Below, piece by piece: positions 45,170-53,271 of a DNA stretch of 64,000 nt (positions are counted from its first letter, which is position 1; each line of letters opens with the position of its first letter). The DNA lies in the NCBI GenBank assembly GCA_028288025.1, contig JAQBOM010000024.1:35128-99127 (forward strand), given 5' to 3'. Under the pieces are notes generated by a model that saw only the letters and a program-made list of their open reading frames with translations, searched no databases and was not told where the DNA came from. The DNA comes from Mucilaginibacter sp. (GTDB taxonomy: Bacteria; Bacteroidota; Bacteroidia; Sphingobacteriales; Sphingobacteriaceae). Both the position numbers and the translations under genes were made by a program.

Positions 45170-45239
45170 TGTCTTGATTCTTGCTTCTTGACTCTCAACC
45201 TTACATCCTGATACTTGATACTAACTACTTGATACTACC
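45170..45239. repeat. 7-bp-period array, two words (TTCTTGA, ACTTGAT)
   Basis: About ten heptads: GTCTTGA, TTCTTGC, TTCTTGA, CTCTCAA, CCTTACA, TCCTGAT, ACTTGAT, ACTAACT, ACTTGAT, ACTACCC. The word changes partway through while the phase is kept. It sits upstream of the thioesterase promoter. Confidence 0.85.
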
Positions 45240-45248
45240 CTAAAACCG

Positions 45249-45256
45249 TATCTTTG
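45249..45256 (+). promoter_or_regulatory. -7 promoter element of the thioesterase gene
   Basis: TATCTTTG is a full match to TAnnTTTG, five bases before ATG 45261, implying a leaderless or near-leaderless mRNA unless translation starts at ATG 45297. Confidence 0.5.
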
Positions 45257-45260
45257 CCGC

Positions 45261-45785
45261 ATGAAAGGAAAGTCCCCGAAAGAATCACATACGATAATGA
45301 ATGAGTTGGTATTACCCAACGATACCAATACGATAAACAATTTGATGGGGGGTCGTCTGCTGCACTGGATGGATATTGCCGCCGCTATATCGGCCCAAAA
45401 ACACTGTAACCGCATCGTAGTGACCGCTTCGGTGGATAATGTTTCCTTTCAGCATCCCATTAAGCTGGGTGACGTAATTACCATCGAGGCTAAGGTATCG
45501 CGCGCGTTCACCACCTCGGTAGAGGTACGGCTGGACGTTTGGGCGCAAAACATCCCTTCCGGCACCAGGGTTAAAAGCAACGAGGCTTATTACACCTTTG
45601 TTGCGCTCGACCAAAACGGCCGTACCATACCGGTGCCTGAGCTGGTTCCTGAAACGATCGACGAAATAGCTTTGTTTGATGGCGCGCTGCGCCGCCGACA
45701 ACTGCGTTTGATACTGGCAGGCAAAATGAAGCCCGACGATGCTACGGAGTTAAAGGCGCTGTTTTTTGGGGAACAGACCTCGTAA
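45261..45785 (+). CDS. Acyl-CoA thioesterase (hotdog fold, YciA/BACH-like)
   Basis: Hydrolyses acyl-CoA to fatty acid and CoA in the cytoplasm. A single hotdog domain of 174 aa: VLPNDTNTINNLMGGRLLHWMDIAAAISAQKHC (about 17-49) carries the catalytic Asn/Asp and the CoA-binding helix, VTASVDNVSFQHPIKLGD is the next strand pair, and EVRLDVWAQN and NEAYYTFVALD complete the sheet. A basic helix RRRQLRLILAGKM ends the protein. A promoter -7 box lies directly before the start, so MNELVLPND at 45297 is an alternative start, but the upstream KGKSPKES residues look family-like. Confidence 0.9.
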   Translation: MKGKSPKESHTIMNELVLPNDTNTINNLMGGRLLHWMDIAAAISAQKHCNRIVVTASVDNVSFQHPIKLGDVITIEAKVSRAFTTSVEVRLDVWAQNIPSGTRVKSNEAYYTFVALDQNGRTIPVPELVPETIDEIALFDGALRRRQLRLILAGKMKPDDATELKALFFGEQTS

Positions 45786-45796
45786 AGACATTCCCG

Positions 45797-47503
45797 TTAT
45801 CTGATAATCGTTAAGCTTCCCGATATCTTGCCAAAGCAGGCACGCTGTTTAAGATTTATCGTATAATAATAGACGCCGTCTGGCAGTTGCGAGCCGTTAT
45901 AATTGCCGTCAAACGGATGGCTGTAATTGACGGAATGAAAAACCAACTGACCTTCCCTGTTAAAAACATCGATTTCGGCGCCCGGGAATTCAGCGATATG
46001 GGGAATATCCCAGTAATCGTTTATGCCGTCGTGATTAGGCGTAAACGTATTGGGAATGACCACCCCGGGAGCAACTACGATCACTTTAAAAGCTGTTTCA
46101 TCGCTTTCACAAAAGCCGTCAATCGTGGTTACATAGTAGCTGGACGTTTGTGCCACCTTCACCTGAAAAATACCGTAGTTGTTTTCCGTTACCGCCGTTT
46201 GTGTACTATCGTACAGCCTGTATTTAAATTTGATGTTTGGATTTACAACAGACTCGGTAATCACACCCGGCAGGCAAATGCTTATTTGCTTGCTTGTTAG
46301 AACGGGCGGATAAGCTTCGGCGGTACTATCCTGAATAGTGAATTGCTTTGACGCTTCGCAGCCGGCAATATCCTTAACCACCACGGTATATGTTCCCTTT
46401 CCAACCCCGGTAAGATCAGGAAAATGACCAACCACAGTGCCAAGACTATCGGTCCACGTCCAATATTGGGGCGGAGGCGATCCGCTCGGCCGCTTTGGTT
46501 GTGATACCTTCAGGTTAAAAACCCCGCCCGTATGCCGGCCGCAGGCATCGTTTCGCACCAAAAAAAACGAGCTGGTGGTGAGCAGTTCAAACGGCATTAC
46601 CGGCAGCGAGTACTGGCCAATTACCGTAGAGCAATTGTTTGGGTTGGCAACCACTAAACTGTACGGAGAATTTGGGCTATATATTGGAAAGGTAATTTTT
46701 ATAGGCGTACCGTCACTATAAACAATTGTGCCGGATATGGGGTTGTTGCCGCCAATATCATATACCTGCTGACCGGTGGCGTCAAGAACTACATAGGTAT
46801 AGGGCGGGTCACCGGCAGAAGCGTTGATCGTTAATGTTAAAGACCCTATTAACCCGTTGCAGAAGCCGTTGGCGGTATCAATACGTGCTACCTGCGGGAA
46901 TGATATGCTGTTTGGCACCTGGTAAGTAGCTGTTGAACTGCAGCCGTTGGCGTTGGAAGCCACAAGCGTATAATAACCGCTGCCTACATTTTTCAGGTCA
47001 AGCGTGGCGCTTACCTGGGTCTGAAAGGCGTCCAGCCATTGGTATTGGCCGCCGTTCTTAACGATTATATTGGTGATGGAGCCGGTATTGCCGCAGCCGG
47101 ACGGCTTTATTTTTATTTCACTGTCGTCAATAACCACCGGGCTGGCCTGGCCAACTGTATAATACTTTATTGTAGGGGTGCATTTGCCCTGATCCTGTAC
47201 TGATAATTTATATTTCCCGGGGGGCACACCTGCCAGGTCTGCATTTTTACCAACCACCACAAGGTCCGAATCATACCATGTAAATTTGAGTGTACCTGTA
47301 CCACTGGCTGTTATACCCGTTATACCCCCGTTACTGCCATTGCAATCGCTAGGCGTTATAATAATATGACTGTCGTCGATCTGCGGGCAACCGGCTGTTG
47401 TTTTTGGTTTATACTTTAAATGTCCATTCGGCTCACTTTTTACAACGGGTGAATAAAAAGTTGTAATTGCAAAAAGCAGCCATAGCACAGGGGTACATTT
47501 CAT
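45797..47503 (-). CDS. T9SS type B cargo protein with SprB-like repeats
   Basis: Secreted or cell-surface protein of 568 aa with a signal peptide (1-23). The mature part carries SprB-like beta repeats (IIITPSDCNGSNGGITGITASG...FTWYDSD, then IKIKPSGCGNTGSITNI, then VFNLKVSQPKRP...WTWTDSLG) with Cys pairs, and VPPGKYKLSVQDQGKC-type strand ends. The last 90 residues (IPNTFTPNHDGINDYWDI...GVYYYTINLKQ) form the CHU_C/gliding-motility C-terminal domain that directs type IX secretion, type B. It probably acts in surface attachment or gliding, inferred from the family. Confidence 0.9.
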   Translation of the reverse strand: MKCTPVLWLLFAITTFYSPVVKSEPNGHLKYKPKTTAGCPQIDDSHIIITPSDCNGSNGGITGITASGTGTLKFTWYDSDLVVVGKNADLAGVPPGKYKLSVQDQGKCTPTIKYYTVGQASPVVIDDSEIKIKPSGCGNTGSITNIIVKNGGQYQWLDAFQTQVSATLDLKNVGSGYYTLVASNANGCSSTATYQVPNSISFPQVARIDTANGFCNGLIGSLTLTINASAGDPPYTYVVLDATGQQVYDIGGNNPISGTIVYSDGTPIKITFPIYSPNSPYSLVVANPNNCSTVIGQYSLPVMPFELLTTSSFFLVRNDACGRHTGGVFNLKVSQPKRPSGSPPPQYWTWTDSLGTVVGHFPDLTGVGKGTYTVVVKDIAGCEASKQFTIQDSTAEAYPPVLTSKQISICLPGVITESVVNPNIKFKYRLYDSTQTAVTENNYGIFQVKVAQTSSYYVTTIDGFCESDETAFKVIVVAPGVVIPNTFTPNHDGINDYWDIPHIAEFPGAEIDVFNREGQLVFHSVNYSHPFDGNYNGSQLPDGVYYYTINLKQRACFGKISGSLTIIR

Positions 47504-47555
47504 AGAAATCTAAAGGTAAACAATTTATCCCAATAGAGCCATGAACTACAAATCG

Positions 47556-48539
47556 CTAAAAATGCCCCCTTATCTTATTGTGGATATTCGCATCGTATAA
47601 TTGCCTTAACTGCTTGTGTACATTTTCGGGTAACGGCGGTATTGAAGATGCTGCGATATTTGAATCGACCTGTGTTACTTTTGAAGCCCCCGGTATTACC
47701 GTGGTGACTTCGGGATGGTCCAGTATCCAGCGGATAGCCCATGTTGCCATATTGCCTGTTGGCAGTATCGATTTTATTTTTTCGGACAGCTTCAACCCTT
47801 CCCTAAAATCAATACCTGAAAAAGTTTCGCCTGCATTAAATGCCTCACCTTTCGCATTATAATTGCGGTGGTCGTTTTGGCTAAATTTGGTATCCGCATT
47901 AAACTTGCCTGTTAGCAACCCGCTGGCCAGCGGTACCCGGATGATCAGCGCGACACCTTTCTCTTTGGCTTTGGCAAAAACTTCGTCGGCCACATGCTGC
48001 CTGAAAAGGTTAAATATAATTTGCAGCGATGCCAGGCCTTCCTGCTCCAGGCAGATCAAAGCCTCTTCGCTGGTTTCAACGCTTGCCCCGAAATGTTTTA
48101 TTAAACATTCCTGCTGTAGCTTTCGCAGATGGTCAAATACCTTTCCCGATCGCATTTCGTCGGTAGGTATGCAATGCAGCTGCTCCAAAAACAATTGCGG
48201 GACATCCAGATGTTTCAGCGAATCTTCGGCCTGGCGCTTCATAGCATCATAGGTGAAATTCTGCGGCCAGCCATTACTGCCGTCGTGCCGGCGGCCCAGT
48301 TTGGTGGCTACAAAAACATCTGTTGAAACCGTTTTTAAAAATCTACCGATAACCGTTTCGCTCACGCCCATACCATACACATCGGCAGTATCAATCAAAT
48401 TACCGCCGGCATCGATATAAGCCTTCAAAATTTCGAGAGCCTGGTGTTCGTCAACATTGCCCCAGTCGGCGCTGCCCAATTGCCAGGTGCCTAAACCAAC
48501 TTCGGCTATCTTTGTTCCTTTAAAATCGCGGTAGTTCAT
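47556..48539 (-). CDS. Aldo/keto reductase
   Basis: NAD(P)H-dependent AKR barrel of 327 aa. LIDTADVYGMGVSE has the catalytic Asp/Tyr, DVFVATKLGRR the Lys, LFLEQLHCIPTDE the His position, and VTTVIPGASKVTQVDSN the cofactor end. It is not close to the reductase at 30950. The gene follows the EVE-domain gene with one base between the stop (TGA) and this ATG, so the two are translated together. Substrate unknown. Confidence 0.92.
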   Translation of the reverse strand: MNYRDFKGTKIAEVGLGTWQLGSADWGNVDEHQALEILKAYIDAGGNLIDTADVYGMGVSETVIGRFLKTVSTDVFVATKLGRRHDGSNGWPQNFTYDAMKRQAEDSLKHLDVPQLFLEQLHCIPTDEMRSGKVFDHLRKLQQECLIKHFGASVETSEEALICLEQEGLASLQIIFNLFRQHVADEVFAKAKEKGVALIIRVPLASGLLTGKFNADTKFSQNDHRNYNAKGEAFNAGETFSGIDFREGLKLSEKIKSILPTGNMATWAIRWILDHPEVTTVIPGASKVTQVDSNIAASSIPPLPENVHKQLRQLYDANIHNKIRGHF

Positions 48540-48540
48540 A

Positions 48541-48945
48541 TCAGCTCCCCATTTCTATGATCAGGTCAAACTCTTCCGGCCTTAGCGATATAACCGATAG
48601 CCTTCCCTGCCGTACCAGGTGGATGTCTTTTAAACGCTCTTCCGCTTTGATTTGAGCAAGGCTAACCGGTTTTTTAAGCGGTTCAACCGGTACCAGGTCA
48701 ACCACAACCCAGTTTGGGTCGCTGGTGGTGGGATCCTGGTAAGCTTCTTTGGCCACTTTTGCTATACCAACTATTTCCTTGCCCTCGTTGCTATGGTAAA
48801 ACAGCACCAGGTCTCCTTCCTGCATGGCGCGTAAATTATTGCGCGCCTGGTAGTTGCGCACACCGTCCCAAAAGGTGCGACCTTCTTTATTAAATTTTCC
48901 CCAGCTATATTTTTCAGGTTCCGACTTGACGAGCCAATAGTTCAT
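48541..48945 (-). CDS. EVE-domain protein
   Basis: The 134-aa PUA-like EVE domain is expected to bind modified bases in DNA or RNA. The start MNYWLVKSEPEKYSW is the family hallmark (the WLxKSEP motif). WDGVRNYQARNNLR and MQEGDLVLFYHSNEG follow, then the IVGIAKVAKEAYQDPTT loop. Bacterial EVE proteins often sit beside restriction or RNA-modification genes; here the partner is an aldo/keto reductase, one base away. No methyltransferase is in view. Confidence 0.93.
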   Translation of the reverse strand: MNYWLVKSEPEKYSWGKFNKEGRTFWDGVRNYQARNNLRAMQEGDLVLFYHSNEGKEIVGIAKVAKEAYQDPTTSDPNWVVVDLVPVEPLKKPVSLAQIKAEERLKDIHLVRQGRLSVISLRPEEFDLIIEMGS

Positions 48946-49042
48946 GATGATGATTTATGAGGGTGGTAAAATTGTGAAAAAGGCGGGAGATTAGGAAATA
49001 GAACAATCGTCAATAATGATGTGTCCATTGATTACCCGCCGT

Positions 49043-49064
49043 AGAGACGCAATGCATTGCGTCT
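49043..49064. repeat. Perfect 22-bp palindrome
   Basis: GAGACGCAATG joined to its own reverse complement. A near copy is at 51133-51156. Confidence 0.85.
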
Positions 49065-49074
49065 CAACCTTTTC

Positions 49075-49192
49075 CTCAAAAAAACAACCGGTCCAGCAAA
49101 AAGAAAACAGCAAATACTACACTGGCAATACCGTTGGTAGTCATAAACCAGAAGTTTCCCCGGCTTAGATCGTTTGATTTCACAAGCTCAGG
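49075..49192 (-). pseudogene. 3' remnant of a second UbiA-family prenyltransferase
   Basis: Read on the minus strand, the fragment gives LVKSNDLSRGNFWFMTTNGI and continues to the end LLDRLFF and a stop at 49075. It matches the last 36-37 residues of the intact gene at 50257 almost exactly, although the bases differ at roughly one in five positions, mostly third codon positions. A stop lies just upstream in frame, so nothing else of the gene remains. The pattern fits the leftover of a diverged homologue better than a recent duplication. Confidence 0.8.
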
Positions 49193-49248
49193 GCGTGCAT
49201 CTCAAATATATTTCTTAAATTTATTCACACTCCACTAAACCAGGGCAC

Positions 49249-50247
49249 ATGAACAAATTACTCACCTTATTTTTGTGCATTTTTTACCTCCACAGTTTCT
49301 CGCAAACCACAGCTGCTGTTACAGGAAAACGCACTTACTTGCCATCCGCATTGATCAATGGCCGGTTTTACATTAAAATACCCACGGTGAGTGGCGACAC
49401 TCTTTTGTCTTTTTGCGATAGCGGCGGAGGATATAACGCTATTTATGCTGCGGCGATTAACAAGCTGCACCTGGACGCTAAAATTGTTGAGGTGACTGTA
49501 CATGGCGAAAAAATAAAATATATTCCGGCCAGCGAAGTAATTGGCGATCCGAATATCCCTGCACCATATATACAATCTTATTATCAGCCTTTTATAAAAG
49601 TGCCGTTTTTTCAAACGCCGGCTAATACGGAGGAATCAGACCTTATAGCGGCATATATACCACAGGACGCTTTTCTAGGGCAGTTCTTTTTTATTGATCA
49701 TTCATGGACGTTTGATTATTTAAAAGGCAAACTGTATATCAATACGCCTTTGCAGGATATAAAAGATAAAAACACGCAGCAGCTGGGATTTAAGAAGACT
49801 CGCGATGGCACCAAAATATTTGGTCACCCAAGCATGAAAATTGAGATAGATGGCGAGGTAATTGATGTTTTGTTTGATACCGGCGCCTCCATTTTGCTCA
49901 GTAAAAATACGCAGGCCGAATTAAAAAGCAGCAGCAAATCAATAGGCGGCTCGTTTATTGCGAAAAGTATTTTTGATAACTGGCGTACAAAACATCCCGA
50001 TTGGCGTTTTATTGAAAAAGCGGAAATAACCGGTGCGGATATGATACAGGTACCCCAGGTTACTATAGGTACCTCGACCGTCGGCCCGGCCTGGTTTGCC
50101 AAACGACCAGATGAAAACTGGTCAAAATGGATGATCGGATCGATGGATAAGGTGGTTAAAGGTGCTGTCGGCGGCTCGGTATTCCAATATTACGTAGTGA
50201 CCATTGATTATAACAGCGAACTGGCAAGGTTTGTAAAGGGGAAATAA
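49249..50247 (+). CDS. Exported two-lobed aspartyl protease-like protein
   Basis: The 332-aa protein has a signal peptide (1-18, ending HSFS). It contains two aspartyl-protease signatures: FCDSGGG with D57 and LFDTGAS with D210. Each is followed after about 90-110 residues by a matching strand (WTFDYLKGKLYI and VVTIDYNSELARF). That suggests an internally duplicated, pepsin-like chain made of two retropepsin-like halves, with both Asp residues present in one molecule. Its substrate is unknown. The gene is oriented against its neighbours and sits between the UbiA remnant and the intact ubiA-like gene. Confidence 0.82.
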   Translation: MNKLLTLFLCIFYLHSFSQTTAAVTGKRTYLPSALINGRFYIKIPTVSGDTLLSFCDSGGGYNAIYAAAINKLHLDAKIVEVTVHGEKIKYIPASEVIGDPNIPAPYIQSYYQPFIKVPFFQTPANTEESDLIAAYIPQDAFLGQFFFIDHSWTFDYLKGKLYINTPLQDIKDKNTQQLGFKKTRDGTKIFGHPSMKIEIDGEVIDVLFDTGASILLSKNTQAELKSSSKSIGGSFIAKSIFDNWRTKHPDWRFIEKAEITGADMIQVPQVTIGTSTVGPAWFAKRPDENWSKWMIGSMDKVVKGAVGGSVFQYYVVTIDYNSELARFVKGK

Positions 50248-50256
50248 AAGAGGTTC

Positions 50257-51108
50257 CTAAAAAAACAGCCTGTCGAGCAAAAAGAAAACAGCAAAAACCA
50301 CGCTGGCGATGCCGTTGGTGGTCATAAACGCGAAATTCACCCTGCTCAGGTCGTTTGGCTTCACTAACAGGTGCTGATAAATAAGCATGGCGCAGAAAAA
50401 CACGATGCCGATATAGTACAATACACCGGGGTGAATAAAAAATATAGGCATAATAACAAAAGCTGCTGAAAGCACATGCAGCAAAGTCGACAATTGCAGG
50501 GCCCGTACCTTACCCAGGTAAGCCGGGATAGAATGCAGGTTTTGGCCGCGGTCGAAATCCTCATCCTGTAGGGCATAAATAATATCAAACCCGCTTACCC
50601 AGCATAAAACGGCGAATGAAAAAAATACGGGGACAATGTTGAATACACCTGTTACAGCGAGGTAGGCCCCAATCGGTGCAAGCGACAGCCCTAACCCTAA
50701 AACCATGTGGCACAGTGCGGTAAACCGCTTGGTGGCGCTATAACCCAGCACCACAAGCAACGCAACCGGCGAAAGAAAAAAGCATAATGAATTAATAAAC
50801 CACGTTGTGGTAACAAACAGCACGCAGTTAACGATTGTAAACGTTAACGCCGATGCGGGGCTGATGCGCCCTGCCGGAATATCCCGCTGTTTGGTTCTCG
50901 GATTTTTGGCATCCACATCTCTGTCGAGGTAGCGGTTAAATGCCATAGCCGAGTTGCGGGCGAATACCATACATAAAACCATTAATACCAGTTTAACCCA
51001 ATCGAACCGGTAGCTGGTTGTCGTCACAGCCAAAAAAAAGCCAATAATAGCAAATGGCATAGCAAAAATGGTATGCGAAAATGTAACTAGCGACAGGTAT
51101 TTTTTCAT
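50257..51108 (-). CDS. UbiA-family prenyltransferase (4-hydroxybenzoate or MqnP type)
   Basis: Membrane prenyltransferase of 283 aa with eight or nine spans. The two Asp-rich substrate motifs are NRYLDRDVDAKNPRT (about residues 58-72) and DEDFDRGQNLHSIP (about 183-196). It attaches a polyprenyl tail to an aromatic acid in quinone synthesis. Bacteroidota usually make menaquinone, so the UbiA-like MqnP of the futalosine route is a reasonable guess, but no mqn gene is in view. Its last 37 codons have a diverged duplicate at 49075. Confidence 0.88.
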   Translation of the reverse strand: MKKYLSLVTFSHTIFAMPFAIIGFFLAVTTTSYRFDWVKLVLMVLCMVFARNSAMAFNRYLDRDVDAKNPRTKQRDIPAGRISPASALTFTIVNCVLFVTTTWFINSLCFFLSPVALLVVLGYSATKRFTALCHMVLGLGLSLAPIGAYLAVTGVFNIVPVFFSFAVLCWVSGFDIIYALQDEDFDRGQNLHSIPAYLGKVRALQLSTLLHVLSAAFVIMPIFFIHPGVLYYIGIVFFCAMLIYQHLLVKPNDLSRVNFAFMTTNGIASVVFAVFFLLDRLFF

Positions 51109-51132
51109 TGATTACAAAAAAAAGGAAATCGC

Positions 51133-51156
51133 AGAGACGCGATGCATTGCGTCTCT
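51133..51156. repeat. Near-perfect 24-bp palindrome
   Basis: AGAGACGCGATG/CATTGCGTCTCT differs at one symmetric pair from a perfect palindrome. It is almost the same as 49043-49064. Confidence 0.8.
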
Positions 51157-51179
51157 GCCGCGTCCAAAATTAGTAATTT

Positions 51180-52247
51180 TTATTGCCATTTGGCTCTTTC
51201 ATACTGCACCGGCCATTTAACCTCATGCCCCAACTCGTGCGCTGCCCGTAATGGGAAATATGGGTCGCGCAATAGCTCACGTGCCATAATAACCAGGTCG
51301 GCCTTTCCTTCTTCGATAATGGCATTGGCCTGGCCGCTTTCGGTGATCAGGCCGACTGCGCCGGTAAGCATACCGGCTTCCTTTTTAATTCTTTCGGCAA
51401 ATTCAACCTGGTAGCCGGGTTTTAACGGGATCCTCGCCAAAACGTTTCCACCTGATGAGCAATCAACCAGGTCGACACCTTTTTCTATTAATATTTTAGA
51501 TAGCGCCACCGAATCATCTGCGTTCCACCCGCCGTCTGTCCAATCACTTGCAGATATGCGGACAAATAACGGATTTTCTTTAGGCCAAACTTCCTGTACC
51601 GTTTCAATGATCTCAAGCAAAAAACGTATCCGGTTTTCAAACGGGCCACCGTATTCATCGGTCCGTTGGTTGCTTAATGGCGAAAAGAATTCATGGATCA
51701 AATAACCATGTGCCCCATGCAGTTCAATTACTTTAAACCCTGCGGCAATTGCCCGGATGGCAGCTGCCTTAAAATCAGCCTTTACTTTTTCAATGCCCGC
51801 TTTATCAAGCGCCAAAGGCGGCTCTTCGTTTTCGGTAAATGGTATCGCGCCTGGCGCCACTGTCTTCCATCCGCCCGGACTGTCTGATGGTACCTGCGCC
51901 CCGCCTTTCCAGGGCGCAACATGGCTTGCCTTGCGTCCTGCATGCGCCAGCTGTATCCCGGACATCGCGCCATGCTGATGAATAAAATCGGTTATCTGTT
52001 TTAGTTTGGCGATATGTTCGTCCTTGTAAATGCCCAGGTCGTCGGCAGTTATTCTTCCTTCCGGGGATACGGCAGTTGCTTCCGTCATCACCAATGCAGC
52101 GCCGCCGACAGCCCGGCTGCCTAAATGTACCAGGTGCCAGTCGTTGGCAAAACCATCCTCGCTGGAGTATTCGCACATCGGCGACACCATCAAGCGGTTC
52201 TTCAATTCGATATTTTTTATTTTTATTGGAGAGAATAAATGAGGCAT
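51180..52247 (-). CDS. namA: Old yellow enzyme, YqjM/NamA type
   Basis: FMN-dependent ene-reductase of 355 aa. SPMCEYSSEDGFANDWHLVH has the redox-tuning Cys (C25) of the YqjM subclass, HGAMSGIQLAHAGRKASH the FMN/substrate region, ELHGAHGYLIHEFFSPLSN the His pair, and RTDEYGGPFENR the conserved end of that helix. VGLITESGQANAIIEEGKADLVIMARELLRDPYFP forms the phosphate site. It reduces activated C=C bonds; a detoxification role is likely but inferred. The unusual DQGNxN proton-donor motif was not searched for. Confidence 0.92.
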   Translation of the reverse strand: MPHLFSPIKIKNIELKNRLMVSPMCEYSSEDGFANDWHLVHLGSRAVGGAALVMTEATAVSPEGRITADDLGIYKDEHIAKLKQITDFIHQHGAMSGIQLAHAGRKASHVAPWKGGAQVPSDSPGGWKTVAPGAIPFTENEEPPLALDKAGIEKVKADFKAAAIRAIAAGFKVIELHGAHGYLIHEFFSPLSNQRTDEYGGPFENRIRFLLEIIETVQEVWPKENPLFVRISASDWTDGGWNADDSVALSKILIEKGVDLVDCSSGGNVLARIPLKPGYQVEFAERIKKEAGMLTGAVGLITESGQANAIIEEGKADLVIMARELLRDPYFPLRAAHELGHEVKWPVQYERAKWQ

Positions 52248-52368
52248 ATTTTTTTTCTGTAAAGATGTGAACTACCCGTTTAGCAATTGTGTGTCGAATT
52301 TATTTTGACGGAACGATGATAGCAACATTGATTTAAACTAACCACAGCAATATTTGTTCTGGATTGAT

Positions 52369-53094
52369 ATGATTGTTAATTATACCGAACAAGGCTGGGA
52401 AATCATTACGCAGCGGGCACACGGCTTGCTGGCCGTCCAAACGGCTATGGCGTGGCGCATAAAAGACCGCCCCGACCGCTGGGCCGAAACTGTTGCTGCT
52501 ATTGCTGAACACGATGATGCGCAAACAGAACTTGAAGAAAGCGACCTGCTGACCGCGCAAGGCGGCCCTGTAAATTTCAGGATGAAAACATTTGAGGCTG
52601 AACATTGCCGCCGCCTGCAGGATTTCTCTCTATCTAAAAGCCGTTATATAGCACTCCTTTGCTCCATGCACATGGAATTTCTGCATCATCAAGAAGCTGA
52701 AACCAACCCGGAGGCAAAAATATTCTTAGCCGAACAGGCTAAGCTCCGGCAGGCATGGCGCAAGGAATTACAGATCAGTAAAAAGGAAGCGAACCGCATT
52801 TATGGCCTGATGGAATGGTGTGATGCCTTTTCGCTGCTGCTTTGCCAGCGCGAGATACAACCCGAAAACCGCAATATTGAAGTAAGCCAGGGGCCGGATA
52901 AAAGGCGTTATGAATTACTCCAAAAGAAAAACAGCTCCCTTAGCGTGAAACCCTGGCCATTTGAATCAAAATCATTCAGCCTCCGGGTTGAATATCGTGT
53001 GATCCCTAAACTGCAGTTTAAAGATTGCGATGAGTTTAAAGAGGAGTTTTTGAAAGCAACGGTGAAAGAAAAGGTTTGGAAGCTGGAGAAATAA
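52369..53094 (+). CDS. DUF3891 family protein
   Basis: The 241-aa cytosolic protein begins MIVNYTEQGWEIITQRAHGLLAVQTAMAW, the DUF3891 signature. Conserved His/Asp spots include AEHDDAQTE, EAEHCRRL, MHMEFLHHQE and WCDAFSLLLCQ, which look like an all-helical, metal-dependent (HD-like) fold. I infer a hydrolase at most, and the function is unknown. An upstream TTG start at 52354 would add five residues; ATG 52369 fits the family. Single gene, followed by a MITE-like element. Confidence 0.85.
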   Translation: MIVNYTEQGWEIITQRAHGLLAVQTAMAWRIKDRPDRWAETVAAIAEHDDAQTELEESDLLTAQGGPVNFRMKTFEAEHCRRLQDFSLSKSRYIALLCSMHMEFLHHQEAETNPEAKIFLAEQAKLRQAWRKELQISKKEANRIYGLMEWCDAFSLLLCQREIQPENRNIEVSQGPDKRRYELLQKKNSSLSVKPWPFESKSFSLRVEYRVIPKLQFKDCDEFKEEFLKATVKEKVWKLEK

Positions 53095-53106
53095 TAAATT
53101 CCACAC

Positions 53107-53244
53107 GTCATGCCGTCCGCCAATCGGCGGATCGGCATCTCACGTGAAAGGTATGCGGTATAAAAGTCTACAACTTGAGTTGCAGACCAAGCAAACCTGA
53201 ATGTCCTGTGGGGTGCCGATCCGCCGATTGGCGGACGGCATGAC
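53107..53244. repeat. MITE-like element, family 2, copy 2 (perfect 31-bp arms)
   Basis: Left arm 53107-53137 (GTCATGCCGTCCGCC-AATCGGCGGATCGGCA) has its exact reverse complement at 53214-53244. Each arm is itself a hairpin, with a stem different from that of copy 1. The core keeps AAAGGTATGCGGTAT and TGTCCTGTGGGG. Confidence 0.9.
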
Positions 53245-53271
53245 ATCCTTTATAAATTTAAATCGTAATTC

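Noticed and set aside
49075..49192. Recent tandem duplication of the ubiA end
   Set aside because: Bases differ from the intact gene at about one in five positions, mostly third positions, which is too diverged for a recent copy; kept as a remnant of a diverged homologue.
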